A stretch of 64,000 nucleotides of DNA from Jacaranda mimosifolia (lineage: Eukaryota > Streptophyta > Magnoliopsida > Lamiales > Bignoniaceae): NCBI GenBank assembly GCA_018894105.1, contig CM032121.1:20184730-20248729 (forward strand), given 5' to 3'. A program made the position numbers and the translations under genes. A model generated the notes under the pieces. The model was given only the letters and a program-made list of their open reading frames with translations, searched no databases and had not been told where the DNA came from. Every line of letters begins with the position of its first letter. The first letter of the stretch is position 1. Positions 11,236 through 22,451 of this stretch are shown piece by piece.

Positions 11236-14079
11236 ATGGAATACATTAAACCATCCTCATTGGTTAGAATTCTTACAGCGTGCTCAATATGCATCTATAG
11301 AACAATCATTTGCATATTGCTAGAAATCCATGGTGTTTTTTGCATAACACTCAGCCGAAAGATATACATGAACTCCACAGTCCAAGTCCCCATTTTGTTG
11401 GTGACTAAAATGTATTTGCATTTCTTTTTGGTGCACAATATACCTAAATGAGTATTTTAGGTATCCAGTCATAAACTTAGCTTGCAAAAGTATTTGTTAA
11501 CTTTTATTCAAATACTTGGATGAATGTATCATGAATATAAGCGAACTTACAAAAACTTTTGTTGTTGCTTTTGTTTGGAGAGACCAAGATGTGTTCATCT
11601 GTATGAACTTCTTCTCAGTCATGTCCAACACAAGGAGGAACTAGTGATAATGGCTGTTAATGGAGAATATAATAAATTGGCACTTGTTCAGTATATCTAA
11701 ATTCAGCTTTTCTAGGAATTGTGCATGCTCAATTGACCAATAAATTTTGGAAATTCATCATGCTTTATAGCACGCCTTTTATTTGCTTTCGCAAGTTCTC
11801 TCAGAATTTTCTCCTATCAACAATTAATGTAAGAACTTGTTAAATCAAGTTATTTGTAGTTGAAAATACAAAACAAACACTACATACTTGCACATACGGA
11901 GTCAGACACCAAATATGGTGATCACATTTTTCTCCAAATGAAGGGCTGCACAAGATCTTCATATAGCAATTGATTAAATTTGACCTCAACTCTTTCCCGA
12001 ACAATAGATTCCACAACGCATATCCTCCAATTTGCAGATTGAGTCCCTCCCAAACAGTAACAATACAACAACAAATTATCATGTTACTCAAATCATAAAT
12101 ATAACAAGAATAATTCGTATTCAGTATAATTACTCCATTTTATTTAGTTGCAAATATGAGTCAATAATCTCTCTCTTTATCAAATATCTCGGACCACCCT
12201 CTATAATCTGCTCGTCCTCGAAACTAATTAAAAAAGTCCTTATTATCTGATAGATTAGCTTTGCGGATCCAATCTCTATCAACTAAGTATTTTGTACAAC
12301 CTTCATCTTCTCCTATAAAAAATGCAATACACATCTAGTACTTCAGTCCAGCTATGTAGTATATTTTCTAATGCAATTCAGTATTTGTCTCACTCACATC
12401 AAGTATAAAAACTCATAAATGCAATATTTAATTGTATACACATACCTTCTTTTTTTTGCCACAATCCTTATGAGTAGTCCACTTTACTCTTGTCATTCGT
12501 GGTGTGGTGTGGTGTGGTGCTAGGAGGTGTAACAAAGCCCATTTCTTTTTATTTTTATTTTTTATTGTGTTGCCTCTATCTTGCATATCTTTCATGATAG
12601 AAGCTATGATCACTTCCAAGGGTGAAACATCCCCTAATTCAAGGCTTTTAGGGTTAATTCCACCATAATCACCTTCTTCTTGCTCCTTTTTTTCATCTTT
12701 CTCTTCCTCTTCTTATCCACCTCTTTTTCCTCTCTTTTTTCCGCTTCTTCTATCTTTTTCTCTCTCTTCTTTTTCCAGTCCCCTCTTCTTCCTAATTCTC
12801 TTTCTCTTTTTCTTCCTCATCTTATTCCTTATTATCTTCCTCTTCTTCTATTCCTTTGTCTTTCTCCTCCTCAGCCTCAACTCCAATTGCAAGTCCTTTA
12901 TTCTCAAGAAAGAAAAGTCTTTCTTTCAGTAATTTTATCTCATTTTCTTTCTCATTCAACATTCTTGCAAGCCATACACATCAATAGTTGGTGCTTTGTG
13001 ATGTATTGGTGACAACAATTTCTTCTCATCAGGAAATGAATAAATATCCAGAACTTGTTCAAACATAACTCTACCGCTTAGTTTGTAATTTTATATGTAC
13101 ATAAAATTATTATAACAACAAAGATAATGAATATAAGTTATTACCATATTTATAGTAATCTTCTTGAATTTTTCTTCTGCATCAGCAACTTTCGTGGGAT
13201 CTTACCCTCATACCATTGATAGAATCGTAGAAATAAACGCAATGAATTCACCATTTCCAAGCAAGGAATACCTTCATAAATCCAAGCCTATCATTCAAAA
13301 GAAGAATTATGCAAAATTATAGCTACTACCATTAACTTATCCTATTAGGCCAATACTGTATCCATCAAAGTATTTCTTTCTTGGACCTTACCCCATTTTA
13401 CCTCCTGGATGCACCAAAATCTCATCATGTAAATATTTAAATGCACCAACTCCCAATGCATAAAGCCAATGGAAGATAAATCGCCCACGTATGGCAGAAG
13501 GAATCTAGGTCTCGAATAGTTACTAGTTAGAAATAAAATATAGTTGAAAACTAGTAGTATGCAAATCCTAACAAAATCATCCATATCCTGATTACTATGT
13601 TTTTCTGCCAACTCCTTCAATTTTTTACAAATCTCTACTCGAGTGACATTCTTATTTTTTCCTTCAAATAATCATTTTATAGTTTTTGACTCTATCTTTA
13701 TATTAAAATTCATAGGTCGACCCACGTGCTGCAACCTCACAACAATAGAAAAGTTGCTCGCAGTAAAAAGAAGCCTAATATCATTACCAAAAATAAAAGT
13801 ACAAGACCTAATATCAAACCTCCTTAAGAGAGCTTCAATTCTAGTAACACTAGTAGTTCTCAATTTAATCAAGTTAGTCATTTGATGGTACACAAAAAAT
13901 AGGACTCTCTTTAGTGCTTTAGTGTGTTTGAAGCTCGTCTTACTATCCAACTCTTTCATAATCTTTTTAAAGTACCTTGGAGAACACCAAGAATATCGCT
14001 CGGAGTCTCTGTTACCTTTAATAGTTTGGTGTGCAGGTCCTTGAGTTTTAGCCATTATTTCTGCAAAAAAGAGAGACAT
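11236..14079 (-). pseudogene. Ulp1/C48-like cysteine protease ORF of the MULE, degenerate
   Basis: Read on the minus strand from 14079, the order matches plant transposon Ulp1-type proteins. It begins with MAKTQGPAHQ, then a LLRRFDIRSCTFIFGNDIRL block (13672-14079). Next comes KELAEKHSNQDMDDFVRICI followed by LPYVGDLSSIGF (13345-13620). A very Lys/Glu-rich linker covers the complement of about 12660-12960. The peptidase part includes HHIW (about 11910-11925) and SINSHYH followed by a stop and FLLVLDM (about 11610-11670), where a tryptophan normally follows the catalytic His. Finally QQNGDLDCGVHV (about 11364-11400) matches the catalytic-Cys motif of the family. Frameshifts and stops lie between segments. 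Whether they were exons or one ORF is unclear. In living relatives the domain is a SUMO-type deconjugating peptidase carried as cargo by MULEs. Confidence 0.7.
12428..12990 (-). other. Polypurine (minus strand) low-complexity Lys/Glu coding stretch
   Basis: The + strand is an almost pure TTC/CTT/TCC pyrimidine run. Read on the minus strand it specifies Lys/Glu/Arg-rich sequence, fitting the charged linker of the Ulp1-like ORF. A + strand ORF (12680-13012) is a shadow rich in Phe/Leu/Ser. GTGGT repeats near 12499-12520 lie within it. Confidence 0.6.
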
Positions 14080-15182
14080 AAATAACTACATAAATGCTGT
14101 ATTGGAGGTTTTGGAACAACAATTCACAATTTAAATACTGAAAGTTTGAATTTTTGTATCGAAAAGACTAGCATAGAATACTAAATTAGGGTTTTGGAAC
14201 AACAACTCACAATTTAAATACTGAAAGTTTCAATTTCTATACGAAAAAATTGCAAGCATATTGATTTGGAGGTTTTGTGTATGGCAAACTTAAATAAAAA
14301 TACTAAAAACTTGAATTTTGCTACTAAAAAACTAGAACATAATACTAAAATCGAGATTTTCAACACTAGAAATCACAATTTAAATACTTAAAATTTGAAT
14401 TTTGATGCCATATTATTTGAAAATAATACTAATCATATTAATGATAAGTTTGTAGGAATGGATATCTAAAAAATGCTTAAACATGATGTATACACATTGT
14501 ATACATCATAAATCAAATAATATCTCTAAAATTCAGTTACAAACAACTAATATACACTACACTTTCTATGAATTATATAATTACTAAATTTAGATAACTT
14601 AATTGAAGCATTCAATTAAAACAACAATTGAAATATAAATTGACAATATTCAAGTACCAAAAAACTTATATTAGGGTTTTTTTTAATAAAAGAAAAGACT
14701 ACTGTGGGTAAATTGATTATATCAAAATCAGGCCTAAAATAATTAAAACCAATATCAAACAAGAAGCAAACAAAGTAATGTACTACATTTCTTTCTGTAT
14801 TTCAATATAAAAATAAAAAATTAGAAAATTACACAACTTACCTTGCAAGCTATATAATTGAGGGGCGAAAATAGAAACCCTTCTAGCTACAACCACAAAA
14901 AGAATAGAGAAAAATCAATCCCCAAACAAGAAAGTGAAAGAGATGAAGATGCCGTTACAACACTAGCGCGAAAATGGCGAACACAACGTTGTTGTAGCAC
15001 CAGAGCATTGGGTTTACAAAATGGAGTGAATGGGAAGAGAAAAACCTTAGTTGGGGTGAGTTATATGAAGTAACGCTTTTGGTAGTAGGGAAGTGGAGGG
15101 ATTGTTGTCATTTTCAATTTAAGTGAGGGCTTCTTTGTCTTTTTGACTTAAGTGTGACATGAACTCAAAACAAAAGTTATGG

Positions 15183-15242
15183 GGAGTTAAAACTAAAGAA
15201 CGGGTGGATAGGGACTGAATCCTAAAGTGGAGCTTGGTTTCC
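15183..15242 (-). repeat. Right terminal inverted repeat of the MULE
   Basis: It is the reverse complement of the left TIR at 1831-1890, sharing CCACTTTAGGATTCAGTCCC (as complement), ATCCACC and TTTAGTTTTAA. It is followed at 15264-15272 by the candidate 9-bp duplication TTATTTAAA. Confidence 0.65.
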
Positions 15243-15474
15243 TACTTTTCTACAATTAACTGTTTATTTAAATTCGGCTATTCTAACTTTAACTAAATAT
15301 TTTATTTTCTTATAAAAATCCAATTTAGTTATTAACTTTCTATTGTCTAATTACTGCAGGTCTAACCATTAAGAATAGTAAAGTAATACATTTAAGTCCA
15401 ATGTTCTCATATTTCAAACTAAATTTAAACTAAACTTACATTTTACTGCACGACTAAATCAGTTCCTAGTGTGA

Positions 15475-16292
15475 CGACCATTGATCAGTAGATTCCAAAG
15501 TTAATTTGATTCTATACTCTTGAACTTAGTTTCTAATTAATTCTTATTAATAATTTTATTTACAATGTGTCATATTTTTAGGGTACTAGGTCAAGGTTGA
15601 TATGATAAATTCTTACTCAATAAGTTATCCGAGACCACCACAATGTTCCTCTCAACAAGCCCATCAAAACCCTTCTATCAAATTTGCCTTTCCACTATCG
15701 AAAATAGTAATCTCGTCACCACCGTCGTGAAGCTCTGTCGCCCACTCTTACCCCTTGATTTATAGGTTGTTTTTGGATTTTTTGGGTATGGAAATGATCA
15801 TTGTGAAGAGATGAATGTTCTTATCAGTTTAGATTTGAGTTTTGACTCACGGTTCAGAAAATCCGAAGCTTGGGAAGGTCCTGGGTCTTTGTTTGAGAAA
15901 TAGATGAACTTGGGGGGCCTCTTTATATAGAAAGTACTTTTTGTTTATTATAGATTGGCCCTTAAGGTTTTACACCGCTTTCAAAGTAGTCATCCAACTA
16001 TTAACCGCCTTACTCTCTGACCTCTAAATTTTAATTAAGCCCTCTAGCTATCATATCTTACAAATTGATCCCTTTTCAGTTTCATAATTTTGACCATTGC
16101 ATCCAATTTAATTAATTTTCAAGTCCTTCTATATTTGAAATATCTCCCAAAGATCCTATTTAGTATAAATTTATTTTAATTAAGGCCTATTCTATTTTCT
16201 TATCATTTTATTTTCCTTCAAAGTTTAAATTGACTTAACTCTTTTAAATCTTAATCTTAATTTTCTTTGTATTCGAGATTCGGGGTGTTACA
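15475..16292 (-). mobile_element. Gypsy LTR fragment, reverse orientation
   Basis: The right edge ends GGGGTGTTACA (16282-16292); its complement TGTAACACCCC is the start shared by the Gypsy LTRs in this window. The body has the usual order seen in their U3 part: 'ttaattaagccctctagct' and 'cccttttcagtttc' blocks, then a GC-rich stretch with CACCACCG near 15715. The expected 3' end of the LTR (GCTACA in complement) was not found, so it is a truncated copy. The left boundary is approximate. Confidence 0.55.
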
Positions 16293-18450
16293 TGTACTCA
16301 TTGCTATGATATGTCAAATACTACTAATGCTGTTGTGAAACACATCACTTACCACCTCTAATACACTAGCCAGACCTTACATGACCTTAAGACATTATCA
16401 CCATCAAACGGATCATACAAATGCATAATGAACTTGTCGGTGAGGTATTCATAATCATATTCAACTCCTTTAGATCCAAATGTTACTATTACTAATCTTA
16501 TTACTATTCAATACTAGAAAATACGCTTCTTTTTTTTTTGATAAACTTGATTTTTCGGAAATCTGGAGGTCTCAATGAATAGTGTGTGAAATAGGCTGTA
16601 GTGAATTATTTTTACATAAATATATACATATCAATAAATATTATTATCTATAAATTGGATAGGTTAATAGAGGAAAAGTTCAAATTCTCAATAAGTTCGC
16701 ATGACTTTAATCTTAGAAATTACACTTTGTATTTTTACTTAAAATTCGTCATAAAGATAAAAAATAAGAAATAAAAAATGAAGCTAATATTTTTTGTATG
16801 TTTGAAAATAAAAATAAATATCGATAAATTGACTCTAAGGATAAAAATATTGTTATATAAATTTTCAATTAAGTTTACGTTGCAATGATGAAAATACACT
16901 ATGAAAAATATAATATCTCTTAATGTTGAAAATTTTCTTTTAGATCTATAAAATTAAATTGTCATCTAAGATATAATCAATTAATTTATATCTTATAAAA
17001 TATGACCCCTTATAGTAAATATCTAATCTATTTAAATAAAAATCCTAAATAATATTTATTAAATACCTAAATATCCTCATAGCAATGAAAAAGGAATAAT
17101 TTCTAAAAACCTGATCAAGATTATTTTTAAAACTAATAATTCTATTAAAATAAATAAGAATTAGAATTAAAGTTTAAGCTGCAATGATTTTAGAAAGTAT
17201 AAATTAACGACAATTACATATTGATAATAATTCTGGCTTTTCAAATTAATAATGATTGGTTGAAATATATTCAAAAGAATGAGCAGTAATTAGATTAATA
17301 TGGTTATCTCACTCCAAGATTGATAACCAAGATTTCTAACCTCTGTCAACATAAAAGATATATTTATATCATTTAGAGAGTTACTCATGAAGGATAATGT
17401 TATTAATAAATTATGTAGCTTTAATGAATTATTATATACTTTACATAAGAATATATATATATATGTGTGTGTGTATCTTTCAAATATTATATGATATATT
17501 TATTTTAAAATGAACAATTTTGGAAAAAAGGTACAATCATAAATTTAAGAGTGAGTACTCGATTGAATGCGAAAAATAGATTTCATTGTATTATGTACAA
17601 GAAATAATTTTATAAAAACTTAAATTTTATTTTGTGAGTATGTAATATATTTCTTTGTATTAATTATGTAATTAAAATTTTGATGAAACCATGCAATTAA
17701 TAATTTTAAAGTATAGATGAAAATGTTATTGCAATGACCAAAAATACTATGAAAAATATAGTATCTTTTTGTAGCATATACCTAATCAATTTGTATCTTT
17801 TAACATATGATCAACCACAGTGCATACCTCTCTATTTGAACAAAAATAAAATCCTGATAAATTTCTATTAAAATACCAAGATATCCTCATAGAGATCAAA
17901 AAGGGAATAATTTTTCAAAAAAAAAAAAAAAACTAGTCAAAGTTATTTTTATTATACTATCAATTTTAGTTCTATAATTGTTTTTATTTGGTTGAATTTC
18001 AAGAGAACGAAGAGTTGTATTTAGAGGTAAAATTGTTCGAGACTTTGGAAATCTATCACCTAGCCAAGCTATAAGGTATTTTTTTAATTCAATTAAATTC
18101 TAAATTCTATTTCAATTGCTTTTTCCTTCTTATTTTTAAATTCAATTGCTTAATTAATAGAATAAAAAAAATCATAAGATTGGGTATCGAATCCTTTAAC
18201 TTTTTATTTTTTTGAATATGTAATTCATTTTGAAAGTTGTCTATTTAAGCAATTCATTCAATAGTTGTATGTGGAGGTTGAAAACTAGTTTTCTTTTTCC
18301 CAGTAATGCATAGCTTGTTTTCTTTTTTCTTTTTTCTTTTTTTCCTGTTTCTACTTTAATTTGCTTGGATATGAAATCCATACCATCATGTCTATGGTGG
18401 ATGAAACCTGAAATTGTTCCACTGTAGTATCCATGTTAAATTGTAGCATT
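16293..18450. other. Gene-free AT-rich interval
   Basis: No ORF of note is present. It holds a tandem duplication (separate entry), a short TA/TG run at 17452-17475, and poly-A at 17917-17932. A segment at 17515-17720 resembles 53780-54010, to the right of the CACTA end. Confidence 0.7.
16880..17960 (+). repeat. Diverged tandem duplication with ~850 bp offset
   Basis: About 16,900-17,120 and 17,745-17,935 share ATACTATGAAAAATATA(A/G)TATCT, then ATATGA and TTTAAACAAAAAT-type blocks. They also share CCTAAATATCCTCATAG / CCAAGATATCCTCATAG and AAAAGGAATAATTT. I judge the copies to be old because indels and substitutions are frequent. No coding content. Confidence 0.65.
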
Positions 18451-18452
18451 AC

Positions 18453-18509
18453 TTTGGATGCATTTCAGCGTAAGAGAGGCTGAAATTCTTACGCTGAAAT
18501 GCAGCCAAA
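18453..18509. repeat. Near-perfect hairpin, 22-bp arms and 13-nt loop
   Basis: The left arm 18453-18474 (TTTGGATGCATTTCAGCGTAAG) pairs with 18488-18509 at 21 of 22 positions; the central 15 bp (GCATTTCAGCGTAAG) are perfect. The loop at 18475-18487 repeats the word GCTGAAAT. It is GC-richer than its surroundings. It is too short for a normal MITE but could be the fused ends of one, or a protein-binding palindrome. Confidence 0.85.
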
Positions 18510-18639
18510 TACTGTCAATGACTAAATAATATTTACAACTTCTTTATATTAAATCGTTGTGCTAATGGTAAATTTGATGATATTCATCTATCTTTTTTTA
18601 AAGTTGTGTACTATGACAAATGGTTAATATAGTTTCCAA

Positions 18640-19420
18640 TGGTTATAATGTTTCATCCAGTAGGACTCCACATCCACCTATTCCGTTGGCTATGACATCA
18701 CTTCCTCAAAGATCATCAGTTTCCTCAGAACAAGATGCTCCTACTCCATAGTCTTCTAATAGCAACACTAGTGATGCTTATAAGAACTAATGTCGGTTTT
18801 AAATATAAATTTATAGCTATTCAAATAATTTGTATTTTTTTGTTAATGTAGCTTCTAATATAAATAAAAATATCTGGATGCAACTCGAGGAATATCTCTT
18901 TGAAAGCTGAACAAAAAGAACAAATAAAAGTTGGTATCCACGTTGATCCTACACAAGGAAGGTCAATTAATAGTGTTGAGTATGCAAAAATTGTCTATAG
19001 CTAGCAAGCTTGGGCAACTATCTCGAGAATGAATGCTAGCTAGTTCCTACCAAGTGAAAGAATCTTAAGGACTCTGACTTAATGACGGCTCTTGATCAAC
19101 TTGATGTTAGTATATTGCTTATATGTTTATTATTTATGTTAATGTTATTTCATTACTTTTATTTTATTATAGTTTTTTGCTATTAATTTATGTTGTTATT
19201 CTTTCATCTTGTTATTGTTAGATTAATTTAGCAATTGATAATCCAGTTTAAGAGACCATAGAAGATTTGTTGGAAGTATTGACACATCGAAGTAGGCTTC
19301 AAGGTCAATAACTTGAATAAACATTTTAAGAAGTTCTCTTTAGTGGAGGAAGATATAGAAAACAAGCCATCGAATGGAGGATTAACTTAAGAAAAATTGG
19401 GAATTATTATTCTTTACTAT
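18640..19420 (+). pseudogene. Unidentified decayed transposon-like coding stretch
   Basis: Two to three open blocks in the + strand look like former protein but match no domain I can name with confidence. They are SSRTPHPPIPLAMTSLPQRS (about 18655-18715), VGIHVDPTQGRSINSVEYAK (about 18935-18995) and ETIEDLLEVLTHRSRLQGQ followed by GGRYRKQAIEWRIN (about 19250-19390). Each block is broken by stops. The 'VDPTQGR' phrase resembles the start of plant transposon accessory proteins, which fits the neighbouring Transposase_24-like fragment, but that fragment is on the other strand. Treat as hypothetical. Confidence 0.35.
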
Positions 19421-19860
19421 TTTTAGTGATCCTAAATATTAGGTTTGTTTTTATCAAACAAAGTTCCTCAACAAGGCAAAAGACATAATTTAAAACCAAA
19501 TGGACAAAAAAACTTAGTTTATTTACATTAAAAAGAAGAAGAAAAAAAAAACAACTTTCCCATAGAAGACAACAAGCAAAACAACTACGCAATCTACAAG
19601 GATATATCAAGTTTTTCCAAGGTAATACTACACTACTCTCTATAGCTAATACGATTAAAAATAATAGGAGAGAAAATGACATGGAGAAAACTTTAAGCTA
19701 TTACTTCTTGATTCGCCCCAACACATCATTTCTAAACTACATAATAAGTGCAATACAATTTACAAATTAGCTTAGAGTTTCAAAGAATTAAACAATAAAA
19801 GAGAAGAGTAGGATATTATTATTTGATACTTTACCATTAGTTAAGGCTAGTTCTAGGTTG

Positions 19861-20142
19861 CTAAGACTCCAACAACCTCTGAAGGAGACGACCATGTTCT
19901 TCAAGAGTCTTTTTCATGGTACTTACTTCCTCCTTAAGCACAACATTCTCCCTCTCTTTCTCCTTCAATGCTTCTTGAAGCATCTTTATAATAGAACTTG
20001 ATGCAGAGTGTTTTGGTTTTGGACTATATCTAAGCCCAACAACGTAAGAAGACTTTTTTCCAGGAACACCATCAATAATTTTATCAATATCCACTTTCTC
20101 ACCCGATGTTTGAACGACAATTGGATGGCATTCCATTTCCAC
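19861..20142 (-). pseudogene. Transposase_24-like C-terminal fragment (CACTA accessory protein)
   Basis: This 93-residue minus-strand frame begins MEMECHPIVVQTSGEKVDID, continues KIIDGVPGKKSSYVVGLRYS, and ends in a heptad-like coiled coil rich in Glu/Lys/Leu. The arrangement resembles the C-terminus of plant transposase (Ptta/En/Spm, Transposase_24) proteins: a GEKVD(I/V)DKI motif, a 'GLG.GPKP' type block, then a coiled coil. The N-terminal DNA-binding part is absent, so it is a fragment. It lies 2.3 kb left of the TNP2 remnant and on the opposite strand. It may derive from the same CACTA element or a different one. Confidence 0.5.
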
Positions 20143-20642
20143 CTATAACTGCAGCAGAATACATCAAGAAAGAATGTGCATTTGAACAAATTTTGGAATA
20201 GTGAAATTTAAGTACTTAACTATTGCTTAAACAAGCCAACGTTTTGTATATCAATAAGTTTACTTACATGATTTTCGTCACATTGTGGAGTAACCCTCTC
20301 TTTTCTTTCAGTATGTTGAGTTTGTTTATAAAACTGAATTATCAGCCTCCTCGCTTATTAACTCTGGAAAGATGAGGTCCTAACTATGTAAATATCATCT
20401 TCTTTAATAATACATTAAATTAGTAGAAAACTTACAAGCATATGACAAGCTACTATAAATGATCTAGATCCTTAGCTATGGTTTGTCTTTATCATTGATC
20501 GATTAAGTTGGTTTATTTTGCATCTTTTGTACAATTTTATTTTTATGAAAAGCATGTAAATACTAAAACTTGTACTTTCTTTTTAATATCACTTTTCTAT
20601 TGAAAACTAATATTCACGCATCACACACACACACACATATAT

Positions 20643-20712
20643 GCTGCAGGCACACGCGAAGAACAAATTTTGCCTAATAACATATTCGCTGCAGGCACAC
20701 GCGAAGAACAAA
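20643..20712 (+). repeat. 25-bp direct repeat, two copies
   Basis: GCTGCAGGCACACGCGAAGA followed by ACAAA occurs at 20643-20667 and again at 20688-20712, with a 45-bp period and no mismatch. It is GC-rich against an AT-rich background, just after an ACACAC run. Confidence 0.85.
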
Positions 20713-21125
20713 CTTCATGAGGTGGAATAGAAATTACTGAACAGAGAAATTCAATTAGCTCTCAATAAAAGAGAACGCAGCCTGCAAAAAAGAATATGCA
20801 TCTCTTGCTTATGAAGAAATCCTCACTCCACCATGTACAGTTTTAATTTTTTTGGTTATTTTGATTTTACATTTTGTTATATTTTGTGTATGTATCTGTT
20901 GTTAATTTTATTTATTTAGTTTTATTTGATTTGATTGAATTTGAGTAGAAATTAAGGGAATAAGTGCTTTTGATTTATTAAATACGGTTCTATGGAGGTT
21001 CTTGATTCCCTTGGACCAACTCTTAAGTTTATTGTAAATTAGGACAGCTACAACTTAATAACAGATGTGCATAATATGGGGTAAATTATCATGTTTGAAA
21101 TTGATCTTGAGTTTCTTAGACCCTT

Positions 21126-21150
21126 TTGTGTGTGTGTGTGTGTGTGTGTT
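21126..21150 (+). repeat. (GT)n microsatellite
   Basis: About 11-12 TG units interrupted once. A second simple repeat, (ATCT)n followed by (AT)n, is at 21310-21353. Confidence 0.9.
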
Positions 21151-21323
21151 TCTTAGACTTTATAACTTGGGTTTCAACAATATCCCCCCTAGTTGGGGAT
21201 CGTTATGCTATATCGCTTTCAAATAGACATGTATCGTTCTACTGCATTATATATTTTAAACGCTTCATTGATTTGTATAGGATCATTACCAGTGTAAATG
21301 AAAGAGGGATATCTATCTATCTA

Positions 21324-21361
<38 letters not shown>

Positions 21362-22451
21362 TGAAATTGAAAAGAAGTGAAAAGAAGTATTAGTATGGAA
21401 TTTATTTACCTGTGTGGTCAATTGATTTTTGAGTAAACTCAAGGGAATATATTACCAAAGTTAAACTGATGCACATGTTCCTACGCCTAAAGAGGTAAGG
21501 TATAAGCAATTTGGGACCATGCAGTTTGGTAAGAGGATGCGAGACATGGGATCAAGAAAGTAATCCTAAAATATCTTCCCATTGTTATTAATGAATTGAT
21601 TGAAGTAAAGGTAAATGGACATGTATGGAGATGGGTTCTCTCTTGTCGTGCGAGGATTGCATGTAGAATGCATATGCATATATAAAATGTGGAAAGTGAT
21701 GAGTCGGTTTAATTAATCATTAATTGGACTATCAAATACCTTGATAAATGAAACATACTTTTTAAATAACTAACAAAACTTTCCTAGGAATATATATATG
21801 TAGACACACAACTAATTTTGTGGTGATTTAATTTGTGATAAGAAATTGTATGACTCATATTTATTGTAATAATATATTTAGTATCAACTTAAAATGTATA
21901 TATACACACAATGATACGAATATGCGACATACTAATAATTATTAAAGAAGTATAGGAAATGACATAATACATGAATGTTCAATATATAATAGTTATACAT
22001 ATTGTATTTATAAAAGTTTTTTTTGCAAATATACACATATACATAAATAAACCCTACAAAAAAAAATTATAATATCAGTGACAACATGTTAATTGGTAAT
22101 ATTAAAATTGAGACCAAATGATTGATCAAATATAAAAGTCAAAATAATTGACCATTACTACGGTTTAAACTATTTAGGTATATTAGTTATCATAACGGGT
22201 GTAAAGGTTTAACAATTCATCTGGGAAATGCTTTGCAATCTTCTAAAAAAGGACCAGAATAGGCAATTTCGTCTTTTAACAAGAAATTTATTTCTTTTAC
22301 CTTTTTAATTCTTTTCTTATATTATATCTCGTTCAAGATTTTGTTTGATTCTTAACTTTGAATAGGTTTACTTTTAGTATTCATGTGTTTGCTTTCTAAT
22401 TCATACTTATGGATTGATATACATTATATACATTGCATTATATTACAGAGA

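Larger units (their letters stand above)
1827..15263. mobile_element. Ulp1-carrying MULE (Mutator-like element), with nested insertions
   Basis: Sequence near the left end (1831-1890) and the reverse complement of 15183-15242 share a terminal inverted repeat: CCACTTTAGGA(G/T)TCAGTCCC, then ATCCACC, then TTTAGTTTTAA. A 9-bp direct repeat, TTATTTAAA, lies just outside at 1818-1826 and 15264-15272, the duplication length expected of Mutator-like elements. AT-rich sequence makes this match suggestive rather than decisive. Inside are a MURA-type N-terminal remnant (+), a tandem array, and a long minus-strand ORF of the Ulp1/C48 protease type. This combination is known from Ulp1-bearing MULEs of plants (the 'Kaonashi' group). 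The MURA DDE core is not visible, so the copy is non-autonomous. Confidence 0.7.
20200..22451. other. Non-coding stretch left of the CACTA transposase
   Basis: It contains the 25-bp direct repeat, a (GT)n run at 21126-21150, and an ATCT/AT microsatellite at 21310-21353. No convincing ORF is present. The left end of the CACTA element (expected CACTACAAGAAA-type terminus) should be here or further left, but I could not find it. Confidence 0.6.

Noticed and set aside
12680..13012. 110-codon + strand ORF rich in Phe, Leu and Ser, resembling a membrane protein
   Set aside because: It is the complement of a polypurine tract encoding the charged linker of the minus-strand Ulp1-like ORF; the apparent hydrophobicity is a shadow of base composition.
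18419..18432. CCACTGTAGTATCC as a candidate left terminus of the CACTA element
   Set aside because: Only CACT...TAG matches the canonical CACTACAAGAAA, there is no subterminal repeat beside it, and it does not pair with the 3' terminus.
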